Shown: positions 1 through 7,268, numbered from the stretch's first letter. The stretch is 14,404 nt of DNA from Acinetobacter sp. UBA6641 (GCA_002455755.1 DKLL01000108.1:303-14706); one strand, 5' to 3'. The notes: generated from the sequence alone by a model not told the origin. A program made the numbers and translations.

Positions 1-1
1 T

Positions 2-721
2 GAAGCTCAAGAAGCTTTTGCCGATGAAGAACGTTATATGATTGGCGGAGTATTAACCCTGGCGGAAAGGTCTGTCGCATCGATCATGACTCCACGAAGT
101 CAGATTTCTTGGGTAAACATTGATGATACGCCTGAACAAATTCGTGAACAGGTGCTGTCTGTACCACATAGCTTATTTCCGGTTTGTCGCGGCAGCCTGG
201 ATAAGGTCTTGAGTGTGGTGCGTGCCAAAGAACTTCTGGATGTACTTGAAGATACTGAACAGCTCAAGGCTTTAATCAAACGCCATCGTCCGATTTACAT
301 TTTTGAAAAAATGAAAGTAATTGATGCCATTAATACCTTGCGTACCTCGAAAGGTTCATTGGTATTGGTAAGTGACGAGTTTGGAAATGTGCAAGGCTTG
401 ATTTCTCCTCTGGATGTATTTGAAGCCATAGCAGGTGAGTTCCCGGATGCTGATGAGCAGCTCGATTTAGTCAAAATTAATGATCACACCTGGAAAGCCT
501 CTGGTATGCTCGATGTATATCAGCTAGAGCTGGAGCTGGGCATGATGGACCTGGTTGAAGAAGAGGCGGGTTATATCAGTCTTGCGGGTCTGATCTTAGA
601 AAAGACTCACGGTACAGTAAGTTTGGGTGCTCAATTGGAATATCACGGTATTCATTTTGAAGTAACTGAACTGGAAGATAACCGGATTAAGTCCGTGCTG
701 ATTACGTATCGTGAGAGATAG
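2..721 (+). CDS. TerC-family membrane protein with CBS pair and CorC/HlyC domain, C-terminal part
   Basis: The frame is open at the left edge, so only the last 239 residues are present. What remains reads as the cytosolic half of a YoaE/YegH-type protein. A CBS pair covers about residues 20-145, beginning at the family-typical SIMTPRSQISW and ending near GLISPLDVFEAIAGEFPD. A transporter-associated (CorC_HlyC) domain follows at about 150-238, including the EEEAGYISLAGLIL segment. In full-length relatives (about 500 residues) an N-terminal TerC membrane domain of several helices precedes this part; it must lie upstream of the window. CBS pairs usually bind adenine nucleotides, and the family is associated with metal or ion export, but no substrate can be read here. 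A strong terminator 63 bases after the stop closes the unit. The alternative is a CNNM/CorC-type protein, which has the same cytosolic part but a different membrane domain. Confidence 0.85.
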   Translation, partial: EAQEAFADEERYMIGGVLTLAERSVASIMTPRSQISWVNIDDTPEQIREQVLSVPHSLFPVCRGSLDKVLSVVRAKELLDVLEDTEQLKALIKRHRPIYIFEKMKVIDAINTLRTSKGSLVLVSDEFGNVQGLISPLDVFEAIAGEFPDADEQLDLVKINDHTWKASGMLDVYQLELELGMMDLVEEEAGYISLAGLILEKTHGTVSLGAQLEYHGIHFEVTELEDNRIKSVLITYRER

Positions 722-784
722 TGATTAAAGATTGTAGATTAAAAGATTTTATCTTTTTCTTATCCATTCCTTTTTAAGGATTGG

Positions 785-819
785 AAAAGCCTGACAGACT
801 TGCTCTGTTGGGCTTTTTT
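785..819 (+). terminator. Rho-independent terminator after the TerC/CBS gene
   Basis: A 14-base arm starting AAAAGCC pairs with its partner ending GGCTTTT across a five-base loop (CTTGC), using two G-T wobbles, and runs into six T residues. Two weaker hairpins lie just upstream: an AAAAGAT/ATCTTTT stem at 741-757, and CCATTCCTT pairing with AAGGATTGG at about 765-785. Together they end transcription of the TerC/CBS gene. Confidence 0.85.
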
Positions 820-950
820 ATTGTGCTTTACATTGGTTTTTATTGACCAGGAATACTACAGCACTACTGGAACCAGGTGGAAAAAAACTGATGAAATGTA
901 TCTAAATCGTCATTTTTAGTGATATATAATTAAGCTATAAATATGAATAA

Positions 951-964
951 TTGATATAAATCAA
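951..964. promoter_or_regulatory. FNR/Anr-type palindrome TTGAT-N4-ATCAA
   Basis: TTGATATAAATCAA is an exact match to the known FNR-family consensus TTGAT-N4-ATCAA. It lies 16 bases before the first plausible start (981) of the broken gene that follows. A TATAAT hexamer at 925-930 lies just upstream, so a bound regulator would sit downstream of that promoter, a repressing rather than activating position. The surrounding DNA is very AT-rich, so chance is possible. Confidence 0.35.
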
Positions 965-980
965 AAAATAGATTAATTTG

Positions 981-1554
981 ATGGGTGTTGCTGAAAAGAT
1001 TGTAGATTTTGCACAACTTGCATCTAAGCAAAAAAACCGTTTTTTAAATGCTATGTGCATTTGATCAGCAAATTTTTCCAGCTTCCAGCGAACAAGAAAT
1101 TCATAATTTTGCCTATGATTGGAATGTTGTTTCTGTTCTGGTGGTTCATTATTCTCATAAAGAAACACGGATTGGACAAAATATTATTCCTGTACTTAAG
1201 TTTGCTCTAGAAGATCATCCTGTCTTTGTAGTCAGCTCCCGGGCGAGTATTTTACCGGCTTGGCTTAAAGGCAACAGAACGCTTAAAACTGCAATTAGGG
1301 TTGCGATTAATCACCGAATTCGCCATCTCACTATTGCTTTATGGTATGCAGCTACCATCAAACAGCCTAAAATTTATACCTGTTTTGCCTCTCGTTCATA
1401 AAATTTCTACTCACCTAAAGGCAGAGAAATTCCTCAACAATATTTAAAAGTTCTGGAGATGATGCAGCAGCATAAAGTCGAAGTGCATAAGCGCCGAGCA
1501 GATATTTTTGTCTATCCCCATATGATGTCGCAAACCATACCCGAATACATTTAA
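981..1554 (+). pseudogene. Unrecognised gene, broken by a frameshift and an in-frame stop
   Basis: The reading starts at ATG 981 (MGVAEKIVDFAQLASKQ...) and runs out at a TGA at 1062. The +1 frame then takes over at 1048-1061 with FDQQIFPASSEQEIHNFAYDW and continues to a TAA at 1399-1401. The same frame resumes at once with NFYSPKGREIPQQYLK and ends at TAA 1552-1554, in DIFVYPHMMSQTIPEYI. All three tracts have normal composition and join into one protein of about 190 residues. The simplest history is a one-base insertion (or two-base loss) near 1048-1061, where A and T runs are close by, plus a nonsense change at 1399. I see no membrane segment, signal peptide or known motif, and do not recognise the family. 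No ribosome binding site is visible before 981. An alternative is an intact 117-residue protein starting at 1048, but the continuing frame after the stop argues against it. Confidence 0.6.
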
Positions 1555-1850
1555 CACCTAAGAAATAGAGCAACCCCGCATAGCAATTTTTTATGCAGCC
1601 TGCACCTGTCTATTTTGATAACATCGGTTTGCCGTGTATCTGTAAGTTGGATTTAAAACCGATTTTAGAAACCATCTTTAATTTATTTTTAGATCGGAAA
1701 GTGTATTAAGTGTATGCTCTAGAGGGGTGGCTTCATCATTTCTAATGCTTCAGTTTGTATACAGAAAGCATTGGCAAAAAATGCTCATCACGCTTAAAAA
1801 TATCAGTATGCTTTGAGTTTCTATAGCTCAGATGCATATCGCTATAGTTA
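1555..1850 (+). other. Non-coding stretch with possible gene debris
   Basis: No intact gene is visible. A 38-codon reading at 1593-1709 (MQPAPVYFDNIGLPC...) and a later tract at about 1750-1850 (IQKALAKNAHHA, a stop, then KYQYALSFYSSDAYRYS) have gene-like composition but lack a ribosome binding site and are broken by stops. They may be remnants of a second decayed gene. I cannot assign a family. Confidence 0.3.
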
Positions 1851-1921
1851 GTTTTGATAGTTTTTAAATAGTCTCGATATTTTCCCTATAGTTCAATAAA
1901 AGCAAATCCAAACATTTGGAT
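1821..1921 (+). promoter_or_regulatory. Putative control region of the phenol hydroxylase gene
   Basis: Three copies of the self-complementary hexamer CTATAG lie at 1821-1826, 1842-1847 and 1886-1891. The first two are exactly 21 bases (two helical turns) apart. A possible sigma-70 promoter is TTGATA at 1854-1859 with TATTTT at 1878-1883 (18-base spacer). A perfect palindrome, ATCCAAA-CA-TTTGGAT, occupies 1906-1921. These are plausible operator elements for the convergent LysR regulator or another factor, but none matches the T-N11-A LysR box exactly. Confidence 0.35.
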
Positions 1922-1955
1922 ACGCACATTTAAGTGAATTGAATAAGGAAATATG

Positions 1956-3707
1956 ATGTCAAATCAGCCTTTCGATACGGATGTTGTGGTTATTGGGACT
2001 GGCCCGGCGGGAGCAACCACTGCTTTAGCCTTGGCCACTTATGGTATTTCGGTCCGTTTTTATACCCAGTTTAATGGCCTGGCAAATTCGCCACGAGCGC
2101 ATATTACCAATCAACGTGCAGTCGAAGTATTGCGTGAATTTGGATTGGAAGAAGAAGCTAAAAATATGGCAACCCCCTGGCAACATATGGGGGAAAGCAT
2201 GATTACCACCAGTTTAATTGGTGAGGAAATTGCACGTATCCAAGCGTGGGGAACAGGCGATTTACGTCACGGTGATTATGTAAAGGGAAGTCCTTCACCT
2301 TTATTCGACCTGGTGCAACCAGAAATGGAAGCCCTACTGGTCAAACATGCAGTCGCACGTGGTGCAAATCTATTTTACAACACCGAATATTTAGATCATG
2401 AACAAGATGATGATGGCGTTACGGTCTGGTTCTTAGACCGACTGGAAAACCGTAAATATTCGGTTCGTGCCAAGTATTTGGTGGGTATGGATGGGGCGCG
2501 GTCCAAAATAGTTGAAAAAATCGGTCTTCCGATTGAAGGTCATATGGCGCGTGCAGGCACGACCTATGTGCGTTTTAAAGCTGACTTGACTAAGTATGTG
2601 CAACATCGTCCAAGCATTTTACATTGGATTGTCAATCCCGCCGCAGGTTTTGGTGAAATTGGCATGGGCTTGCTGCGTGCCATTTCTCCGTGGAATGACT
2701 GGATTGCAGGTTGGGGCTTCGATATCGCTCAAGGTGAGCCACAATATACCCAAGAACAAATCATCCAGCGTATTCATACTTTTATTGGTACGGATGATGT
2801 CGATATTGAAGTTCAAAACGTATCGGCATGGTATGTGAATCAAGCTTTTGCCAAGCATTATTCAGTCGGTCGGGTTTTCTGTGGTGGGGATGCGGTACAT
2901 CGTCATCCGCTATCCAGTGGTTTAGGGTCAAATACCTGTATTCAAGATGCGTTTAACTTGGCATGGAAACTGGCCTTCGTTCTTAAAGATTGGGCGCAGG
3001 CAGATTTACTGAGCTCTTATAGTGATGAACGTGTGCCGGTAGGACAGCAAATTGTGGCACGTGCCAATCAATCTCGCATGGATTATAAGCATCTCAAAGA
3101 TGTCTTCGGCTTTGATCAAGGTATAGCCACCACACAACAATTGTTAGATCGACTGAACGCAACAACAGCAGACGCGGCTGAATTGCGTACTCAGCTGAAT
3201 CATGCTCTGGAAATTAAAAACTTTGAGTTCAATGCTCAAGGGGTAGAGCTGAATCAGCGTTATCAATCTGTTGCCGTGGTTTTGGATGATGAATGTGAAG
3301 AGCAATGGCAAGCCGATCCACAATTATATTTACAGGCCACTTCACGTCCCGGGGCAAAAATTCCACATTGCTGGTTAATTGATGCGAAAAATGGTCAACA
3401 GGTTTCCACACTGGATATCGTGGGAAATGGCAAACTTACTTTAGTGACTGGTTTATCCGGTACAGCCTGGAAAAATGCAGCTCAACAATTAGATTTAGCC
3501 TATTTAAATGTTGTAACCATTGGGCAAGAAGTCAAAGATGTTTACGGCATCTGGCAAAAAACTTGTGAAATTGCTGAAGCAGGAATGTTGCTGGTTCGTC
3601 CGGATGGTTATGTGGCATGGCGCCATCAAAACGCATTGTATGATGATACAGTAGCCTTGCAGAAACTTAACCATGTTCTGCAAAAAATGCAGTATAAAAT
3701 CGCTTGA
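1956..3707 (+). CDS. FAD-dependent phenol hydroxylase, TfdB-like
   Basis: Predicted flavoprotein aromatic monooxygenase of the PheA/TfdB group, which hydroxylates phenols to catechols in the cytoplasm using NAD(P)H, FAD and O2. The order of motifs is complete: the FAD Rossmann motif GTGPAG (about residues 14-19), the segment PRAHITNQRAVEVLR typical of TfdB, the DG motif in YLVGMDGARSK (about 179-180), and the FAD-binding GGDAVHRHPLSSGLGSN (about 310-326). A C-terminal thioredoxin-like domain ends near residue 583. The length (583) is close to that of TfdB (about 600). Two ATGs are available; the second, 1956, is preferred because AAGGA at 1945-1949 lies six bases before it, against three for ATG 1953. 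No ring-cleavage or catechol-pathway gene is in the window, so the substrate is unknown; phenol or a substituted phenol is a guess from family membership. Confidence 0.9.
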   Translation: MSNQPFDTDVVVIGTGPAGATTALALATYGISVRFYTQFNGLANSPRAHITNQRAVEVLREFGLEEEAKNMATPWQHMGESMITTSLIGEEIARIQAWGTGDLRHGDYVKGSPSPLFDLVQPEMEALLVKHAVARGANLFYNTEYLDHEQDDDGVTVWFLDRLENRKYSVRAKYLVGMDGARSKIVEKIGLPIEGHMARAGTTYVRFKADLTKYVQHRPSILHWIVNPAAGFGEIGMGLLRAISPWNDWIAGWGFDIAQGEPQYTQEQIIQRIHTFIGTDDVDIEVQNVSAWYVNQAFAKHYSVGRVFCGGDAVHRHPLSSGLGSNTCIQDAFNLAWKLAFVLKDWAQADLLSSYSDERVPVGQQIVARANQSRMDYKHLKDVFGFDQGIATTQQLLDRLNATTADAAELRTQLNHALEIKNFEFNAQGVELNQRYQSVAVVLDDECEEQWQADPQLYLQATSRPGAKIPHCWLIDAKNGQQVSTLDIVGNGKLTLVTGLSGTAWKNAAQQLDLAYLNVVTIGQEVKDVYGIWQKTCEIAEAGMLLVRPDGYVAWRHQNALYDDTVALQKLNHVLQKMQYKIA

Positions 3708-3723
3708 TTCTGATTTTTGAAAG

Positions 3724-4620
3724 TTATTTTGGATGCTGTTGTTGTTGAACAGATTGCTGAATGATTTTTGCGGTAAATTGCAAAACAGGATTTTCAGCAT
3801 CTGTTCGATAACTGGCATAGAGCGGTAAAGTCGGCAAGTCTTGTTTGAGTTCAATCGACTGTACATTCGGATTCAGCAGTTGCCGTGCATATTCAGGTAT
3901 AAAGCTCCAGCCCAGCCCCATATTAATCAAATTAATATGTTGCAAGGCATTGGTGACTTGATATTTATATTGCAGTTTTAAATTTTCTTTTTGGCTGAAT
4001 TTTTGAATTTGTTGATAGAATACTGGTGAAAAGAGCTGCTCACAGACAATAAAGTCATCATTTTGAATTTGTCTTAAGTCCAGAATCTTACGCTTGGCAA
4101 TATAGTTTTGATGGGCAACACATAATAGTTTTTCTTCAAACAGCATGGTGCTGCTATAAAGCGGATCATCCATACACACGCGACTAAAAATTAAATCCAG
4201 CTCGGAGTTTTTCAACGCTTGAACCTGTTCGCTACAGGATAAACTTCTAATTTTAAGATCGACTTGCGGAAATTGGGCACGAACCTGTTGAATGAGGTGA
4301 GGGATGATGGTCATTTCAGCCACATGCAGTACACCAATAAACAGCTGTTGCTGACCTTGATTGGAGATTTGACGTGCATGAGCGACCGCAAGTTCTGCAT
4401 ATTTAATCGCTTCCAGGGCATATTTTAAAAAGCCTTGACCTTCTGTAGTCAAGGCAATTTTTAGTGCACTGCGGTCAATCAGTTGTACACCCACTTCTTC
4501 TTCTAAATCTTTAATTTGCTGACTGAGTGAAGGTTGCACGGTACAGAGTTTTTGCGCCGCACGGGTAAAATTGAGTTCTTCAGCCAGAGCCACAAAGTAA
4601 CGTAAATGTCTAAGTTCCAT
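3724..4620 (-). CDS. LysR-family transcriptional regulator
   Basis: A 298-residue protein of standard LysR length. The N-terminal winged helix-turn-helix covers about residues 1-65 (MELRHLRYFVALAEELNF, then RAAQKLCTVQPSLSQQIKDL). A two-lobed effector-binding domain covers about 90-290. The opening MELRHLRYF and the LCTVQPSLSQQI recognition region resemble CatM/BenM, the aromatic-catabolism regulators of Acinetobacter. Its 3' end lies 16 bases from the 3' end of the phenol hydroxylase gene, so the two converge. This suggests, but does not prove, that the hydroxylase is a target; LysR regulators more often diverge from their targets. The ATG at 4620 has AGGA (plus-strand TCCT, 4629-4632) eight bases upstream. 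thiM lies 89 bases upstream on the same strand, leaving room for a separate promoter. The tail is glutamine-rich (QQSVQQQQHPK). Confidence 0.9.
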   Translation of the reverse strand: MELRHLRYFVALAEELNFTRAAQKLCTVQPSLSQQIKDLEEEVGVQLIDRSALKIALTTEGQGFLKYALEAIKYAELAVAHARQISNQGQQQLFIGVLHVAEMTIIPHLIQQVRAQFPQVDLKIRSLSCSEQVQALKNSELDLIFSRVCMDDPLYSSTMLFEEKLLCVAHQNYIAKRKILDLRQIQNDDFIVCEQLFSPVFYQQIQKFSQKENLKLQYKYQVTNALQHINLINMGLGWSFIPEYARQLLNPNVQSIELKQDLPTLPLYASYRTDAENPVLQFTAKIIQQSVQQQQHPK

Positions 4621-4709
4621 GGATTATGTCCTGCTGAAAAACAGTTTTATGCGGTTGCTTGAAAACTAGAATAAAGATCTATACAGACTCATCAACATGG
4701 ATATTTTTT

Positions 4710-5531
4710 TTAGATTTCAAGAATTTTGATATCGGCATATTGCTGAATTAGATCTGGATTTAAACTGTGGATATAATCCATAAATGCAACATTGAACTGA
4801 CCAATCGTTTGCGCCTTTTCAAAGGCCAATTTTCCTGCAATGGCAAAATGCGTATGTGCAGCAATGGTGGCAATCGTCGGTGTAGTTACAGCGCAGTAAG
4901 CCGCGATTAAGGCACCGAGCGCACAGCCTGTTGCGGTAACTTTGGGTTGTAAATAAGAACCGCCATTGACCTGAATTACGACATCTAGCTCTTTAGTCAA
5001 AATAAAATCAGACTCACCCGAAATCGCGATGCATTCAGCATGGGCTAACAGGACTTTGGCTTGACTATAGACATCTGCACTATCCAAGGTGCTATCGACG
5101 CCTTTGGAGAGTACCTGGTTACCTGCAAGCGTACTGATTTCTGAAGCATTACCGCGAATGACCGTGGGATGATATTGCAGTAACTGATCAACCATAGCCG
5201 AGCGCCATTTTAAAACGGGACCATAACCGACAGGATCAAGCACCCAAGGGATATTGGTACGCTGCGCCGTTTGTGCAGAAATTTGCATCGCCTGCATCTG
5301 CTCACTGGTCGGCGTTCCCAGATTAATGCTCAGGGCAGCGGCAATCGTGGTAAAACTTTCGGCTTCAAAGGGATTGTCAATCATGGCTGGAGAAGCACCG
5401 GCAGCCAGCAAGACATTGGCTGCATAATTGGCTGCAACGCTATTGGTAATGCATTGCACCAAAGGCTGCTGGGTTTGCAGCTGTGTCCAGGCTTCAACAA
5501 TATGTTCGACCAATGTTGAAGTTTGATCCAT
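4710..5531 (-). CDS. thiM: Hydroxyethylthiazole kinase
   Basis: ThiM phosphorylates 4-methyl-5-(2-hydroxyethyl)thiazole with ATP, salvaging the thiazole half of thiamine (EC 2.7.1.50). Family motifs are in order: PLVQCITNSVAANYAANVLL then GASPAM (residues 23-50), NLGT (70-73), DPVGYG (99-104), RGNASEI (126-132) and the nucleotide-site segment VTATGCALGA (198-207) with the conserved cysteine Cys203. The length, 273, is typical. I chose ATG 5531 because AAGGA (plus-strand 5540-5544) lies eight bases upstream; an in-frame ATG at 5585 would add 18 residues that do not look like the family. No TPP riboswitch signature is visible in the short leader, and no thiD or thiE is nearby, so this is a stand-alone salvage gene, possibly transcribed with the zinc-ribbon gene 72 bases upstream. 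Confidence 0.93.
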   Translation of the reverse strand: MDQTSTLVEHIVEAWTQLQTQQPLVQCITNSVAANYAANVLLAAGASPAMIDNPFEAESFTTIAAALSINLGTPTSEQMQAMQISAQTAQRTNIPWVLDPVGYGPVLKWRSAMVDQLLQYHPTVIRGNASEISTLAGNQVLSKGVDSTLDSADVYSQAKVLLAHAECIAISGESDFILTKELDVVIQVNGGSYLQPKVTATGCALGALIAAYCAVTTPTIATIAAHTHFAIAGKLAFEKAQTIGQFNVAFMDYIHSLNPDLIQQYADIKILEI

Positions 5532-5603
5532 AGGATTATTCCTTAAGTTATACATCTGATTACACGGACTAGACGTAGGGTTCACCGTCTACTGGGTGAA
5601 ATT

Positions 5604-6767
5604 CTATTGGGTAAAATAGTGGTCTTGATGCTTACAGGTGCGACAGCATAAGGTCACATAATTTTCAGCATCGTAATCCACGGTTAGCTCATTGGAACCA
5701 CAATACATACAACGTTTTTGTGAATAGAAGCTTAAGCGCGGTTCAATCCTTTTCCAGATTCGCCAAATTGGCTGGAAAAAAATACTTTCATCATAGCCCA
5801 AAAAGCGGCAAAACAGGATTTCGCTCATCTTGCTAAAAGGAATATTGTGCGGACGCGGCAGGGTGGAGGTTTCCCATTTTTCGTTTACGGCCCGTTCACG
5901 ATATTGTTGCAAGGTTTTCTTTAACAAGTTGGTGTTAATAAAGTTTTCATTACGTGCTTGCAGAGCTTTTTGTTGATGCAAATATTCCAAAGCAGTTTGC
6001 ACCAGATAATAGATTTGTCCCACCGCCAATGAGTCCATCAGGCGATAACAGAAGGTTTGAAAACTGTTATTGCCGGCAATTTGAATGCCCCAAGTACGGC
6101 AATAAAACTGGGCAAACTGAATAATTTCCTGATAGAGCACCAGATAGAGCACATTTTTAACTTCATCGGCATTTTTAAAAGGTACACCGAGAGTTAAATT
6201 TTCATAAAACCAGTTGCGAAGTTGCTGGGTAATACTAAACAGACTCGGTTCTGAATAACCATCTAAACGCACATTGACATAGTACTGATTGGCTTCAGAT
6301 GCAAAATCTTTGGCAATCAGGACCTGTTCTTTTACCAGCTGCTTGATCAGATAATTTTGAAATAGATAATTCGGGGTAAAAGAATGATACTTAATATGTT
6401 CCCAGTCTATATATTCGTGATGGGTAGTGTATTCCTGAACCTGCGTATCCAGAATACTGAGTAAAAACAATTTATTCAGAAAGCTGATTTGATCGAGTCG
6501 ATACTCAACCGCATCTTTCTCTTTGGACTTCAGTTTGCGTTGTTCCTGCAACCGTGTTTCAGCAAGCATTTTTTTACGTTTGGCCAGGCAGGTATCACAG
6601 TGACAGTTACCGCGTCCGTCCTGAAACAGACGGTGATGACAATGACTGCATTCATGAAAATTTAGCGCTTGATCATATTGTTCTGCTTCTATCCATAACA
6701 TGGATGCCTGACACAACGGGCATGATGTACTTTCATCGAGCTGTTTTTGCAGAATCTGAAGAAGCAT
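5604..6767 (-). CDS. Uncharacterised zinc-ribbon protein with cysteine clusters at both ends
   Basis: I do not recognise the family. The 387-residue protein has a cysteine-rich N terminus: CPLC at 16-19, CSHC at 40-43 and CHCDTC at 55-60, with nearby histidines. At the C terminus CMYC (353-356) is followed 18 residues later by CRTC (375-378), a classic zinc-ribbon spacing. After the first cluster comes a charged, probably coiled stretch (about 61-90, KRKKMLAETRLQEQRKLKSK). The middle is rich in aromatic and leucine residues and looks helical and soluble (YLFQNYLIKQLVKEQ, NVLYLVLYQEIIQFAQFYCR); I see no transmembrane segment or signal peptide. Zinc ribbons at both ends suggest nucleic-acid or protein binding, which is inference only. 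The start at 6767 is the first ATG after an in-frame stop and must be near correct to keep CPLC; it lacks a clear Shine-Dalgarno sequence. thiM follows 72 bases downstream. Confidence 0.8.
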   Translation of the reverse strand: MLLQILQKQLDESTSCPLCQASMLWIEAEQYDQALNFHECSHCHHRLFQDGRGNCHCDTCLAKRKKMLAETRLQEQRKLKSKEKDAVEYRLDQISFLNKLFLLSILDTQVQEYTTHHEYIDWEHIKYHSFTPNYLFQNYLIKQLVKEQVLIAKDFASEANQYYVNVRLDGYSEPSLFSITQQLRNWFYENLTLGVPFKNADEVKNVLYLVLYQEIIQFAQFYCRTWGIQIAGNNSFQTFCYRLMDSLAVGQIYYLVQTALEYLHQQKALQARNENFINTNLLKKTLQQYRERAVNEKWETSTLPRPHNIPFSKMSEILFCRFLGYDESIFFQPIWRIWKRIEPRLSFYSQKRCMYCGSNELTVDYDAENYVTLCCRTCKHQDHYFTQ

Positions 6768-6806
6768 GGAAAGAGTCAGTCACAAGTCGGGTTAAACATG
6801 TCATCG

Positions 6807-6812
6807 ATTATA
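6807..6812 (-). promoter_or_regulatory. Perfect -10 box for the zinc-ribbon gene
   Basis: Read on the minus strand this is TATAAT, with its downstream edge 39 bases before the start codon at 6767, giving a leader of about 30 bases. No good -35 element lies 16-18 bases further upstream. A CATGTC/GACATG inverted repeat brackets this region, so an activator or repressor may be involved. This is inference from spacing. Confidence 0.35.
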
Positions 6813-6934
6813 CACGGGTCTTTTGCCGGGACATGATGAAATGGTGCCGAATAGCGAATAATTCGTTAAGTTCAGCACATCAACTTATAGGAGGAGCTTG
6901 AAAAAATAGCCTAAGTTTATAAATTAACTGATGA

Positions 6935-6963
6935 GGAGATGGAAAGGTAAGTCCACCATCTCC
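6935..6963. repeat. Perfect 8-bp hairpin downstream of the 87-residue gene
   Basis: GGAGATGG pairs with CCATCTCC across a 13-base loop. It lies about 42 bases past the stop of the small minus-strand gene at 7005 and upstream of the zinc-ribbon gene. Neither strand shows a T-tract after it, so it is not a canonical Rho-independent terminator. The rest of 6768-7004 holds no gene that I can support. Confidence 0.4.
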
Positions 6964-7004
6964 ACCAGCGGAGGAACTATCTGGGGGCATTTGAATGCTC
7001 TAAC

Positions 7005-7268
7005 TTAGTACGAAGCAGGGCAAGGTAATGACTCATCCTCCTCACCCAATTGTTTTGCATTAATTAAAGCCTGAACTTTTTTGGATGGAATTTTCTTGTT
7101 GCCTAATGCATCGTAATTATTCAAAATTGCGCAAATATCGGGCGATTGCATTGGAATCCCTTCGCAGCTCATAAACATGGCAATTACTTTATGATCGATT
7201 CCCGCAGCATCAAGCGTTTGCATGGTTTTGATATTCTCGACGCGAACAATATGGTCTTTTAAATACAT
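7005..7268 (-). CDS. Hypothetical protein, 87 residues
   Basis: I do not recognise this protein. It begins MYLKDHIVRVENIKTMQTLD and ends in ESLPCPASY. The body has a repeated charged-hydrophobic pattern (KVIAMFMSCEGIPMQSPDI, KKIPSKKVQALINAKQLG) that looks like a small helical soluble protein. The segment AGIDHKVIAMFMSCEGI reads like a helix-turn-helix half, but the similarity is too weak to name. There is no signal peptide or membrane segment. ATG 7268 is chosen because GAGGTG lies four to five bases upstream on the minus strand; a start at 7331 would add 21 residues without a ribosome binding site. Composition matches the neighbours. It stands alone between two long spacers. Confidence 0.7.
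   Translation of the reverse strand: MYLKDHIVRVENIKTMQTLDAAGIDHKVIAMFMSCEGIPMQSPDICAILNNYDALGNKKIPSKKVQALINAKQLGEEDESLPCPASY

Noticed and set aside
722..1952. Insertion sequence or prophage remnant as the cause of decay
   Set aside because: I found no transposase-like reading, terminal inverted repeats or target duplication around the broken genes.
3504..3866. 120-codon minus-strand reading over the hydroxylase and LysR ends
   Set aside because: It runs across two real genes in a shadow frame and has no plausible start signal.
5532..5603. TPP riboswitch before thiM
   Set aside because: The spacer is too short and contains none of the conserved THI-box segments.
6554..6901. 115-codon plus-strand reading across the start of the zinc-ribbon gene
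   Set aside because: It overlaps the well-supported cysteine-rich N terminus in antisense, lacks a ribosome binding site and has unlike composition.
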